Shown in pieces: positions 25,130-34,042 of a stretch of DNA of 64,000 nt. Origin of the DNA: Bacteroides sp. OM05-12 (GTDB lineage Bacteria; Bacteroidota; Bacteroidia; Bacteroidales; Bacteroidaceae). The stretch's first letter is position 1. Every line of letters begins with the position of its first letter. Location: positions 310,001-374,000 of the forward strand of contig NZ_QSUN01000002.1 in assembly GCF_003438995.1 (NCBI RefSeq). Reading direction: 5' to 3'. The position numbers and the translations under genes were made by a program. The notes below the pieces were generated by a model, which had not been told where the DNA came from, ran no database searches, and saw nothing but the letters and a program-made list of their open reading frames with translations.

Positions 25130-26191
25130 ATGGAAAAGTTAAGTACACAACAACTTCCGGTAGATATAGTCTTCCATCCTTCTTGGTGGAATAAGCATAC
25201 GGGTATTGTTTTTGATGAAGATTTCTTCTATCATCCTCTCCGTCGGGTGGAAGATGAACGGCGTATGGAGATTGAGTTACATGAACGTTTCGGACAATAT
25301 GGCTTGGGAGCCGATTATGATAAGGAACTTCCTCAAGTAGGGGCGGTTCATCTGGCTGCGGGATATATCTTGTCGGAGATGTTGGGATGTTCCGTCGAAT
25401 ATACTGCCGATTCGGCTCCGCAGGTAATTTGTCCGCATATAGAGGGCTGGGAGTTAGATGAAGAAAAACCTTTCCGAAGCGAACCTTTCCGTAAATTGCA
25501 GAAGTTGGTTGAATCGCTGAAAGGCAAATACGGTTACGTATGCGGAGATATTAACTGGGGTGGTGTATTGAATCTGGCTATCGACCTGAAAGGCGAGATG
25601 GTATTGATGGACATGGTGATGGAACCGGAGAAAACCAGAGCCTATTTTAATGCTATCGGCAGAGTTGTAGAGCGTTTCTTCAGTTATATTCAGCGTGAGA
25701 CAGGCTCGTCTTCTATCTCAGTGAACCGTTTGGCTCGCTTGCTTGACAAATCGGTTTATATCCACTCCGAATGTTCGCACACCATGATCTCGACAGAGGA
25801 TTATGAAACCTTCCTATTGCCGATTGATGTGGTGTGGAGTGAACGCTATCGTCCGTATGGAATTCATTATTGCGGTACAGACCCTCACCGCCATGCAGCC
25901 AATTTTGCCAAAGTACCTCATCTGGATTTCTTGGATCTGGGTTGGGGTGGCGATGTAAAAGCACTACGCGAGGCACTTCCGAAAACTTTCCTGAATATCC
26001 GTCTGAATCCCGTTGAACTGAACGGTTACAGCTATGATGAACTAAAGCAAATCATAGAAGAACGGGTAGGGCAATCAGGTAATCTTAACTTAACAGGACT
26101 TTGCTGCATCAATATGGATGCGGAAGTAGGGGACGAGAAAGTAGCGGCTATCTTTGAAATTGCCGAACAGTGCAGGAAGAAAATAGAATAG
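25130..26191 (+). CDS. URO-D-fold corrinoid methyltransferase-like protein
   Basis: A 353-residue cytoplasmic protein with no signal peptide, unlike the rest of its operon. It belongs to the uroporphyrinogen decarboxylase/MtaA superfamily but is unlikely to be HemE. It has an HxC motif (His246, Cys248 in IHYCGTDPH) and late cysteines Cys325 and Cys326 (GLCCINMD). These resemble the zinc ligands that MtaA/MtbA-type enzymes use to activate a thiol acceptor. It has no corrinoid domain, so it would need the corrinoid domain encoded at 30549 in trans. It may take methyl groups from a methylated RG-II sugar or pass them to an acceptor; the sequence does not settle which. It is the last gene of the operon that starts at 14774. 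Confidence 0.75.
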   Translation: MEKLSTQQLPVDIVFHPSWWNKHTGIVFDEDFFYHPLRRVEDERRMEIELHERFGQYGLGADYDKELPQVGAVHLAAGYILSEMLGCSVEYTADSAPQVICPHIEGWELDEEKPFRSEPFRKLQKLVESLKGKYGYVCGDINWGGVLNLAIDLKGEMVLMDMVMEPEKTRAYFNAIGRVVERFFSYIQRETGSSSISVNRLARLLDKSVYIHSECSHTMISTEDYETFLLPIDVVWSERYRPYGIHYCGTDPHRHAANFAKVPHLDFLDLGWGGDVKALREALPKTFLNIRLNPVELNGYSYDELKQIIEERVGQSGNLNLTGLCCINMDAEVGDEKVAAIFEIAEQCRKKIE

Positions 26192-26224
26192 TTCCTACCA
26201 TCCCTTTATCTTCTCCCTGATGAA

Positions 26225-26301
26225 TGATTAGTTCCACAATATATGAAACAAAAGTTCCATATATTATGAAACAAAAGTTTCATATTTTGTGAAACTAATC
26301 A
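26225..26301 (+). repeat. 77-bp dyad built from three 23-bp-spaced GAAAC repeats
   Basis: ATGAAAC-like sequence recurs at 26243, 26266 and 26289 (23-bp spacing). The outer 25-nt arms (26225-26249 and 26277-26301) are inverted copies with two mismatches, and the centre is itself dyadic. It lies between two operons and could be a terminator-like structure or a multi-site operator. It has no clear T-tract. Confidence 0.6.
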
Positions 26302-26362
26302 CGCTCCCTTATGCGTTGTTTGCTTCTCCGGTATCGTTTCTATAATTTATATAGCCTTTAAA

Positions 26363-26402
26363 CAGTTACAAAAGTCTGCTTTCTACGTCTATCTCTTATA
26401 GA
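26363..26402 (+). promoter_or_regulatory. Shared bipartite element, copy g (GH141-GH31-methyltransferase operon)
   Basis: CAGTTACA at 26363-26370 and CGTC at 26386-26389 (23 bp start to start), followed by TTATAGA. CGTC is 31 bp before the start codon at 26420. The first box is the most diverged of the set. Confidence 0.5.
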
Positions 26403-26419
26403 TTGAAGAAATTGAGGCT

Positions 26420-28288
26420 ATGAAATACCGTTTATCTACATTTATAAGCATGCTTCTTGTGGCGTTTTCTGTGGTTACGGCGGGAGAGGTTTGGGTGTCT
26501 CCGTCCGGAAATGACGGGAATGCGGGGACGAAGGATGCTCCTTTACGTACAGTGGCACAGGCATTGAAGCGGGCACGGGAATGGAGACGTTTATCGAATC
26601 CTGCCGTACAGGGTGGTGTGCGTGTGCTTTTGCAAGAAGGTGTTTATCGGCAGGAGAAGGCTTTGCTGGTTCGCCCGGAAGATAGCGGAACGGCTGAGAG
26701 CCCTACCATTGTTGAGGCGGCGGAGGGTGCAAAGGTTATTATCAGTGGAGGGAAACTGTTGACCGGGTGGAAGCGGGTGACGGAAGATATTCCGGGATTG
26801 CCTGCTGTTGCCAAAGGTAAGGTATGGAGGGCGGATGCTCCTTTGGTGGGTAACCGTTTGGCGGAGTTTCGCCAACTGTGGGTGAACGGAGTTAAGGCAG
26901 TGCGCAGCACACAGTTTGCTCCCAGAGAAATGCAACGGATGTTGGCGTTTGACAAGGATAAGGAGGAGATTTGGATATCCACTCCGGCTATTGAGGGGCT
27001 GGACGAAGCCCGCGGGATGGAAATGACGGTGCATCAGCGTTGGGCAATCGCTATCTTGCGGATAAAGGAGTTTGATATACAGGGAGAACGTACGCGGGTT
27101 ACTTTCCATCAGCCGGAGAGTGAGTTGGAGTTTGCGCATCCGTGGCCTCAGCCGGTTATCGACGGAGAAAAAGGAAGTTCTTCTTTCTGCTTGGGCAATG
27201 CCCTCCGGTTGCTGGACACTCCGGGCGAGTGGTATCAGGACTATCCGTCGGGGCAGGTGTATTACTGGCCTCGTGAGGGAGAAGATATGCTTCGGGCAGA
27301 GGTGGTAGCTCCTGTGGTGGAGAAATTAATTACGGTGGACGGTTCGTTGGAACGTCCTGTTTCCCATATTACTTTTAAGGGTATTGATTTTCAGCATGCG
27401 GGTTGGTATCGCCCTTCACTCGAAGGACACGTCACCCTGCAAGGGGGAATGTATCTGCTGGATGCTTATAAGCTGCCGATACCCGGTTTGCCTGAAAAGG
27501 CGGAGCTGGAAAATCAGGCGTGGATTGCCCGTCCGGAAGCTGCCGTGACGGTGAGGGGAGCAAATCACATCGACTTCCGGAATTGCGCTTTCCGTCATCT
27601 GGGCGCTACCGGACTGGATTATGAATGGGCTGTGACGGACTCGGAAGTCAAGGGCTGTCTTTTCACCGATATTGGCGGAACGGCTCTGGCGTTGGGAGCT
27701 TTCCCCGACGGAGGCTTTGAGACGCATATACCTTATATCCCGGTGAATAAGAAAGAACTTTGTTCCGGAATATCGATAACAAACAATCTGATAACGGAGG
27801 TGACCAATGAGGATTGGGGCTGCGTGGGCATAGGCGCGGGTTATGTGAGAGATGTGACAATCGAGCACAACGAGGTGAGCCATGTAAACTACTCCGGTAT
27901 TTGTGTGGGGTGGGGATGGACGCCTCTGAACAGCGGGATGAAGAACAACCGGATACATGCCAATTATGTGCATCATTTTGCCCGTCAGCTTTATGATGCG
28001 GGAGGACTGTACACGCTTTCCAACCAGCCCGGTTCAAGCATGACGGAGAACAGGCTGGAACATCTGGCGGATGCTCCTTATGCTACCAACGACCGTGCTT
28101 TCTACATCTATTTCGATGAAGCTACAGACGGCTATCGGGTGGAAAACAACTGGTGTCCTGAGGCACGTTTCGACTCCAACCGTCCCGGTCCGGTGAATGT
28201 GTGGACGAACAACGGGCCTATGGTGTCGGAAGAGATTAAATCGGCCGCAGGTTTGCTGCCGGAATACGGGTATTTGAGAAACAAATAG
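26420..28288 (+). CDS. GH141-like right-handed beta-helix glycosidase
   Basis: A 622-residue protein with a signal peptide ending near VVTAG. The mature chain begins EVWVSPSGNDGNAGTKDAP and continues as a parallel beta-helix with a jelly-roll insert (residues of about 150-290). The C-terminal helix coils carry ITNNLITEVTNEDWGCVGIGAGYV and INSSG-like turns. This layout fits GH141, whose characterised RG-II member (BT1002, from memory) is an alpha-L-fucosidase acting on chain A. A paralogue of 611 residues is at 59709. Acidic residues in the coils around 380-470 are candidates for catalysis but were not assigned. As first gene of an operon with a cytoplasmic GH31, a corrinoid methyltransferase and a symporter, it may release a fucose- or methyl-xylose-containing fragment for import. 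Confidence 0.75.
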   Translation: MKYRLSTFISMLLVAFSVVTAGEVWVSPSGNDGNAGTKDAPLRTVAQALKRAREWRRLSNPAVQGGVRVLLQEGVYRQEKALLVRPEDSGTAESPTIVEAAEGAKVIISGGKLLTGWKRVTEDIPGLPAVAKGKVWRADAPLVGNRLAEFRQLWVNGVKAVRSTQFAPREMQRMLAFDKDKEEIWISTPAIEGLDEARGMEMTVHQRWAIAILRIKEFDIQGERTRVTFHQPESELEFAHPWPQPVIDGEKGSSSFCLGNALRLLDTPGEWYQDYPSGQVYYWPREGEDMLRAEVVAPVVEKLITVDGSLERPVSHITFKGIDFQHAGWYRPSLEGHVTLQGGMYLLDAYKLPIPGLPEKAELENQAWIARPEAAVTVRGANHIDFRNCAFRHLGATGLDYEWAVTDSEVKGCLFTDIGGTALALGAFPDGGFETHIPYIPVNKKELCSGISITNNLITEVTNEDWGCVGIGAGYVRDVTIEHNEVSHVNYSGICVGWGWTPLNSGMKNNRIHANYVHHFARQLYDAGGLYTLSNQPGSSMTENRLEHLADAPYATNDRAFYIYFDEATDGYRVENNWCPEARFDSNRPGPVNVWTNNGPMVSEEIKSAAGLLPEYGYLRNK

Positions 28289-28305
28289 TAAAAGATATAC
28301 GATTC

Positions 28306-30552
28306 ATGAAACAAACGAATTATCATTTGTTCGACTTCCTCGATTTCGATACGGAGTTGAAGACGGACGAAGCACTTTGGAAGGCATGCAAGCCCACTGC
28401 CATCTATGAGAAAGACGGCGATATCTGCGTGACCGTTCCTTTCCAAAAACAACAATTGGCGAATGACATGGCGGCAGATGAAACTGTGCCCCGTCAGGAG
28501 TCCACCTTTATCATCCGCTATTATACTCATAATATCCTCCGTTTGTTTGCCGGTTTCGGAGAAGCGGAAATGACCGACCGTTCCGAAATGCTCCGGTTGG
28601 CACCGGATATCCGTAAGAAGCCGCTGACGGTTCGTGAGGACAAGGGTGAATGGAGCGTCTATGATGCCGAAGGTCGTCGCCGTGCATTGATTAATCTGCG
28701 TGAACCCGTGCTGGATTATTGGAGTGACTTGCTTCCGGTTCCTCAGGAGACGCTTGACATTACTTTCTATCCGGATGATAAGAAAGAAATCCGGCTGAGT
28801 GCTTACGATCATTTCTCGCCTCCGCGCTATGATGCCCTTCCGTTGGCGTATTGCGTGAAAGAGGGGCATAAGGAACGGGCGACGATCTCTTTTGAATGTC
28901 AGCCGGACGAGGTGTTTGCCGGAACGGGAGAACGTTTCTATAAGATGGATCTCAGCGGACATACGTTTCAGTTGAAGAATCAGGACGGGCAGGGCGTGAA
29001 CAACCGTCGTGCCTACAAGAATATACCTTTCTATCTGTCGAGCAGGATGTATGGCGTTTTTTACCATACCAGTGCGCATAGCAAGCTGTCTTTGGCAGAC
29101 CATTCCACCCGTTCGGTGCAGTTTCTTAGTGACCAAGCCATGCTGGATGTGTTCCTTATCGGTGGAAACACTCCCGAAGAGATTCTTTGCGGATACCGCA
29201 GCCTGACAGGATTCCCGTCGATGCCTCCTCTATGGAGCTTCGGAACATGGATGAGCCGTATGACTTATTTCAGTGCCGACGAGGTGACCGCAATCTGTAA
29301 CCGCTTGCGTGCGGAACAGTATCCGTGTGATGTGATTCATCTGGATACGGGATGGTTCAAGACCGACTGGCTTTGCGAATGGAAGTTCAATGATGAGCGT
29401 TTCCCTGATCCGAAAGGCTTTATCCATCAACTGAAAGACAACGGTTTCCGCGTTTCGCTATGGCAGTTGCCTTACGTGGCGGAGGATGCGGAGCAGATAG
29501 ATGAAGCCAGAGAAAACAACTATATCGGCCCTTTGACAAAGAAGCAGGATTCGGAAGGATCAAACTTCTCCGCTTTGGATTATGCCGGAACCATCGACTT
29601 CACCTATCCTAAGGCTGTGGAGTGGTATAAGGGCTTGTTGAAGAATCTGTTGGATATGGGTGTCACCTGCATAAAAGCGGATTTCGGTGAGAATATACAC
29701 ATGGATGCCGAATATCATGGTATGTCGCCCGAACTCCTGAATAACCTGTATGCATTGCTTTATCAGAAAGCTGCTTATGAAATAACAAAAGAGGTGACCG
29801 GCGACGGTATCATTTGGGCGCGTGCCGCTTGGGCGGGTTGCCAACGCTATCCGCTTCATTGGGGCGGTGATTCGGCGAGCACATGGGACGGTATGGCGGG
29901 TTCGTTGAAAGGCGGTATTCACTTCGGACTCTCCGGTTTTGCTTTCTGGAGTCACGATGTTCCCGGATTCCATAGCCTTCCGAACTTCATGAACTCTCCT
30001 GTGACGGATGATTTGTACGTGCGCTGGACTCAGTTCGGTGTGTTCTCCTCCCATATCCGCTATCATGGAACGAGCAAACGCGAACCTTGGAGTTATCCGG
30101 CTATCGCTCCGATTGTGAAGAAGTGGTGGAATCTGCGTTATGCCCTGATTCCGTATATCATAGAACAAAGTGAGAAGGCTACCCGGACGGGTTATCCTGT
30201 GCTTCGTGCACTGATATTCCATCATCCGGAAGATAAGTTGTGCTGGCATATCGATGATGAATATTATTTCGGTGACGACTTCCTTGTTGCGCCTGTCATG
30301 AACGGCGATAACCGTAGGGATGTATATCTTCCGGAAGGCAGATGGGTGAACTTCTTTACCGGAGAACGTTTGGAAGGCGGACGCTGGTTGAAGAATCTGG
30401 AAGTGCCGTTGGATGAAATGCCAGTGTATGTCCGTGAAGGAGCGGAGATACCTTACTATCCGGAGCAGGTGCAGTGTACGGACGAAATGGATCTGAACAA
30501 GCAAGTCTCATTGAGAATAGATAATGATTTTAAAGGAATTTGGACAAAATGA
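28306..30552 (+). CDS. GH31 alpha-glycosidase, apparently cytoplasmic (possible alpha-xylosidase)
   Basis: A 748-residue GH31 enzyme. An N-terminal beta-sandwich (to about 250) precedes the catalytic barrel. The nucleophile is Asp459 in IKADFGE and the acid/base is Asp522 in WGGDSAST. FGTWMSRMTYF and DVIHLDTGWF are typical barrel segments of alpha-xylosidase-like members. There is no signal peptide (it starts MKQTNYHLFDFLDFD), so it should act in the cytoplasm on imported oligosaccharide. In RG-II chain A, 2-O-methyl-xylose is alpha-1,3-linked to fucose, so an alpha-xylosidase releasing this sugar inside the cell would feed the methyltransferase encoded next. This substrate is inferred; alpha-glucosidase activity is the alternative. 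Its stop overlaps the next start codon in an ATGA arrangement at 30549. Confidence 0.8.
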   Translation: MKQTNYHLFDFLDFDTELKTDEALWKACKPTAIYEKDGDICVTVPFQKQQLANDMAADETVPRQESTFIIRYYTHNILRLFAGFGEAEMTDRSEMLRLAPDIRKKPLTVREDKGEWSVYDAEGRRRALINLREPVLDYWSDLLPVPQETLDITFYPDDKKEIRLSAYDHFSPPRYDALPLAYCVKEGHKERATISFECQPDEVFAGTGERFYKMDLSGHTFQLKNQDGQGVNNRRAYKNIPFYLSSRMYGVFYHTSAHSKLSLADHSTRSVQFLSDQAMLDVFLIGGNTPEEILCGYRSLTGFPSMPPLWSFGTWMSRMTYFSADEVTAICNRLRAEQYPCDVIHLDTGWFKTDWLCEWKFNDERFPDPKGFIHQLKDNGFRVSLWQLPYVAEDAEQIDEARENNYIGPLTKKQDSEGSNFSALDYAGTIDFTYPKAVEWYKGLLKNLLDMGVTCIKADFGENIHMDAEYHGMSPELLNNLYALLYQKAAYEITKEVTGDGIIWARAAWAGCQRYPLHWGGDSASTWDGMAGSLKGGIHFGLSGFAFWSHDVPGFHSLPNFMNSPVTDDLYVRWTQFGVFSSHIRYHGTSKREPWSYPAIAPIVKKWWNLRYALIPYIIEQSEKATRTGYPVLRALIFHHPEDKLCWHIDDEYYFGDDFLVAPVMNGDNRRDVYLPEGRWVNFFTGERLEGGRWLKNLEVPLDEMPVYVREGAEIPYYPEQVQCTDEMDLNKQVSLRIDNDFKGIWTK

Positions 30553-32360
30553 ATAACAGCAAGATGAAGACGTGGAAAACAAACTTGGAAGAAACCAAGC
30601 AACGCTATATTGATTGGTGGAATCATAAAGGTATTATACTTAATATGTGGGAACATTTTCAGGAAGGTGTGAGGCCGCATGCCGATGTTCCTGCTCCCGC
30701 TCCTGCAAAGGATTTGAATCAGAAATGGTTTGACCCGCAGTGGAGAGCGGAATATTTGGATTGGTATGTAGCTCACAGCAGTCTGATGGCGGATATGCTT
30801 CCGGTAGCCAACGCACAGTTAGGACCGGGCTCTTTGGCAGCCATATTGGGAGGCGTGTTTGAAGGTGGCGAGGATACCATCTGGATTCATCCCGATCCGG
30901 ATTTCAATGATGAGATTGTTTTTAATCCGGAGCATCCTAACTGGATATTGCACAAGGAATTGCTGAAAGCCTGCAAGGCTAAAGCGAAAGGAAACTACTA
31001 TGTAGGTATGCCCGACCTGATGGAAGGCCTGGATGTTTTGGCTGCCTTGAAGGGTACGGATAAAGTCTTGCTGGATACGGTGATGCAGCCGGAAGTGCTG
31101 GAACAACAGATGCAGCAGATCAATGATATTTACTTTAAAGTCTTTGATGAGCTGTATGACATTATCCGTGAGGGAGATGAGATGGCGTTCTGCTATTTCT
31201 CTTCTTGGGCTCCGGGTAAGATGAGCAAGTTGCAAAGTGACATTTCTACGATGATCAGCGAGGATGATTACAGGCGGTTTGTACAACCGTTCATCCGTGA
31301 GCAATGCCAAAAGATAGATTATACATTATACCATCTGGACGGGGTAGGGGCTATGCATCATCTTCCGGCATTGTTGGAGATAGAAGAACTGAATGCAATT
31401 CAGTGGACTCCGGGTGTGGGTGAGCCGCAGGGAGGTTCTCCGAAGTGGTACGATTTATATAAGAAGATACTTGCTGCCGGAAAGAGCGTCATGGCTTGTT
31501 GGGTAACACTGGACGAGTTGAAACCTCTCTTGGATAATATCGGGGCTGACGGTGTGCATCTTGAAATGGATTTCCACAATGAAAAAGAAGTGGAACAGGC
31601 TATGAAGATAGTGGATGAATATAGAAATTCCGCATCGGAAGCAGTTAAAGAAGCAGAGGCGGACGAAAAGCCTCTACAACAGCAGGAAAGTATTCAAGTA
31701 ACAACTGCTTCCCATAATGAAGATGAGGCCTTGAAACCTTTGTTTGATGCGATTGTGGCAGGCAAACTTGAACCGGCAGTGGAGATAACCAGACAGGCGA
31801 TAGCCAACGGAGCGTTGCCGCAGGATATCATTAATAACTACATGATAAAGGCGATGGGTGAAATCGGTCAGCGTTTTCAGGATGGAAAGGCATTCGTTCC
31901 CCAGTTGTTGATGGCGGGACGTGCCATGAAAGGTTCGCTCGAATTGTTGAAACCGTTGTTGCAGGGCAATGCCTCGGTCTCTATCGGTAAGGTGATTATC
32001 GGTACGGTGAAAGGCGATTTGCATGACATAGGCAAGAATCTTGTGGCATCCATGCTTGAGGGATGCGGATTTGAGGTTATTAATATCGGTATCGATGTAT
32101 CGTCGGATAAATTTGTGGAAGCGGTGAAAGAGCATCATGCGGATATTCTTTGTCTGAGTGCTTTGCTCACCACGACAATGACCTACATGAAAGAAGTGAT
32201 CGACGCTTTGGAAAAGGCGGGTATAAGACAGGAAGTGAAGGTGATGGTAGGAGGGGCTCCTATCAGTGAAGACTATGCCCGTGAAATAGGGGCGGACGGT
32301 TATAGTGACAATGCCAATACTGCCGTGCTGAAAGCGAAAGAGTTAATGGGAGTTTATTAA
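30549..32360 (+). CDS. Methyltransferase fused to a corrinoid-binding domain (CmuA-like architecture)
   Basis: About 603 residues. The start at 30549 is preferred over 30540 because AAGGA lies about 10 bases upstream of it and it overlaps the GH31 stop. Residues of about 1-365 are a URO-D-fold methyltransferase. Residues of about 390-470 form a helical corrinoid-protein cap. Residues of about 475-600 are a B12-binding Rossmann domain with DLHDIGKN (His492, the lower cobalt ligand), SALLTTT and VGGAPIS. This arrangement is known from the chloromethane enzyme CmuA. Where the MtaA family has zinc-binding HxC, this protein reads YHLDGVGA, so a zinc-thiol acceptor role is unlikely. It may instead be the part that takes a methyl group from substrate onto cobalt. 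It carries the only corrinoid domain in the window. Confidence 0.85.
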   Translation: MNNSKMKTWKTNLEETKQRYIDWWNHKGIILNMWEHFQEGVRPHADVPAPAPAKDLNQKWFDPQWRAEYLDWYVAHSSLMADMLPVANAQLGPGSLAAILGGVFEGGEDTIWIHPDPDFNDEIVFNPEHPNWILHKELLKACKAKAKGNYYVGMPDLMEGLDVLAALKGTDKVLLDTVMQPEVLEQQMQQINDIYFKVFDELYDIIREGDEMAFCYFSSWAPGKMSKLQSDISTMISEDDYRRFVQPFIREQCQKIDYTLYHLDGVGAMHHLPALLEIEELNAIQWTPGVGEPQGGSPKWYDLYKKILAAGKSVMACWVTLDELKPLLDNIGADGVHLEMDFHNEKEVEQAMKIVDEYRNSASEAVKEAEADEKPLQQQESIQVTTASHNEDEALKPLFDAIVAGKLEPAVEITRQAIANGALPQDIINNYMIKAMGEIGQRFQDGKAFVPQLLMAGRAMKGSLELLKPLLQGNASVSIGKVIIGTVKGDLHDIGKNLVASMLEGCGFEVINIGIDVSSDKFVEAVKEHHADILCLSALLTTTMTYMKEVIDALEKAGIRQEVKVMVGGAPISEDYAREIGADGYSDNANTAVLKAKELMGVY

Positions 32361-32375
32361 TCGGACATAATTACT

Positions 32376-33947
32376 ATGAAAACACAATTTTTAGATACAT
32401 TGGATTGGGGGATACTTGTCGTTTATTTTGTTATCTTGATAGCAATCGGTGTTTGGGCAAGCAGTACCCGTAAGAAAGGAAGCAGCCTCTTTCTGGCTGA
32501 ACATTCCTTGAAATGGCCCAGTATCGGCTTTTCCATGTGGGGAACGAATGTAGGGCCATCCATGTTGATTGCGTCCGCTAGTGCAGGGTTCACCACCGGT
32601 ATCGTGTCGGGCAATTATGCATGGTATGCATTTGTATTTATATTTCTGTTGGCGTTTGTTTTCGCTCCCCGCTATCTGGGTGCGAAAGTGATGACCTTGC
32701 CGGAGTTTATGGGACGTCGTTTCGGACAGTCCACCCGTCATATTCTGGCGTGGTACACTATTGTCACGATTCTGATTTCATGGTTGGCACTGACGCTGTT
32801 TGCCGGAGGTATCCTGATTCGTCAGATATTCGATATGCCCATGTGGCAGTCGGCTGTTTTGTTATTACTTATATCGGCGTTTTTTACCATGCTCGGCGGA
32901 TTGAAGGCGGTGGCCTATACCAATGTCTTTCAGATGTTGCTACTTATCTTTGTCTCGGCAACCTTGACGATTGTCGGACTGAATAAGGTAGGAGGGGTTA
33001 CGGCTTTGTTTGACGCCGTTCCGCATAGTTACTGGAATCTGTTTCTTCCGAATGACGATCCGGCTTTCCCCTGGTTGCCTATCATATTGGGGTATCCTAT
33101 CATGGGAGTATGGTTCTGGTGCACGGATCAGTCTATGGTACAACCCGTTTTGGCTGCCAAGAATCTGAAACAAGGGCAGTTAGGGGCTAACTTCACCGGA
33201 TGGCTGAAAATACTGGATGTGCCTTTGTATATTTTGCCGGGTATCATTTGTCTGGCTCTTTTTCCTACTTTAAATAATCCGGATGAGGCTTACATGACGA
33301 TGGTGACCAATCTTTTCCCGGTCGGTATGGTCGGTTTGGTGTTGGCGGTTCTTACTGCTGCTTTGGTGAGCACGATCGGTTCCGCGCTGAATGCTTTGAG
33401 TACCGTTTTCACGATGGATATTTATGTAAAGCGCATCAATCCCGATGCTACCCAAAAGCATATTATCCGTATGGGACATACCGTAACGGTAGCGGGAGCT
33501 TTGATTTCGATTCTTATCGCGGTTGCCATAGACTCGATACAGGGATTGAATCTGTTTAATGTATTCCAGTCCGTGCTTGGATTTATTGCTCCGCCGATGT
33601 CGGCAGTATTCCTGTTTGGTGTATTTTGGAAGAAAACAACTACTCGTGCCGCCAATATGGCTCTCACATTCGGTACGGTTTTCAGTATCGGAGTCGGTAT
33701 CCTCTATCTATGGGTGATTCCTGCCGATCAGTTTGATTTTTGGCCGCACTTCATGCTGTTGTCATTCTATCTGTTTGCCATTATTGCAGTAGCGATGGTG
33801 GTTGTTAGTCTGCTGGATAAGAACGCAGTGAACCGGAATGTACTTGATTTCGGTAAGATAGGCCGGCCGGCACGTTTGGTAGTAACCCTCTGGGCCATGC
33901 TTATTGTAGTAATGATAGGACTGTATATCTTCTTTAATGGGTTTTAA
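32376..33947 (+). CDS. Sodium:solute symporter (SSS family)
   Basis: A 523-residue inner-membrane protein with 13-14 hydrophobic segments. It has the SSS-family pattern: SLKWPSIGFSMWGTNVGPSML in the early sodium-site helix, GGLKAVAYTNVFQM, and ALVSTIGSALNALSTVFTMDIY. Members carry sugars, inositol, uronic acids and other small solutes with sodium. It starts 15 bp after the corrinoid methyltransferase gene. It closes an operon that also holds a cytoplasmic GH31. The likely cargo is therefore a small RG-II product such as a methylated sugar or a disaccharide. The specificity cannot be read from the sequence. Confidence 0.88.
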   Translation: MKTQFLDTLDWGILVVYFVILIAIGVWASSTRKKGSSLFLAEHSLKWPSIGFSMWGTNVGPSMLIASASAGFTTGIVSGNYAWYAFVFIFLLAFVFAPRYLGAKVMTLPEFMGRRFGQSTRHILAWYTIVTILISWLALTLFAGGILIRQIFDMPMWQSAVLLLLISAFFTMLGGLKAVAYTNVFQMLLLIFVSATLTIVGLNKVGGVTALFDAVPHSYWNLFLPNDDPAFPWLPIILGYPIMGVWFWCTDQSMVQPVLAAKNLKQGQLGANFTGWLKILDVPLYILPGIICLALFPTLNNPDEAYMTMVTNLFPVGMVGLVLAVLTAALVSTIGSALNALSTVFTMDIYVKRINPDATQKHIIRMGHTVTVAGALISILIAVAIDSIQGLNLFNVFQSVLGFIAPPMSAVFLFGVFWKKTTTRAANMALTFGTVFSIGVGILYLWVIPADQFDFWPHFMLLSFYLFAIIAVAMVVVSLLDKNAVNRNVLDFGKIGRPARLVVTLWAMLIVVMIGLYIFFNGF

Positions 33948-33966
33948 GGAGTAGATATGATAAAGA

Positions 33967-34012
33967 CCTGGGATGATGTTGTTTATGGTAGTGTCATCCC
34001 GGGGTTTATATA
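33967..34012. terminator. Terminator between convergent operons
   Basis: CCTGGGATGA (33967-33976) pairs with TCATCCCGGG (33994-34003), followed by T/A-rich sequence. It lies between the symporter gene and the minus-strand LRR array and may serve both directions. Confidence 0.7.
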
Positions 34013-34042
34013 TCTTTAATTATAACTCAAATCAAGTATTAG

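Noticed and set aside
25130..26191. Uroporphyrinogen decarboxylase (HemE) for haem synthesis
   Set aside because: The three URO-D-fold genes show HxC or corrinoid fusion and lie with a corrinoid reactivase in a glycan locus. No haem gene is near.
28132..29136. Long antisense reading frame of 334 codons opposite GH141 and GH31
   Set aside because: The plus strand encodes two clearly recognisable enzymes with catalytic residues. The antisense product has no domain, start context or operon logic.
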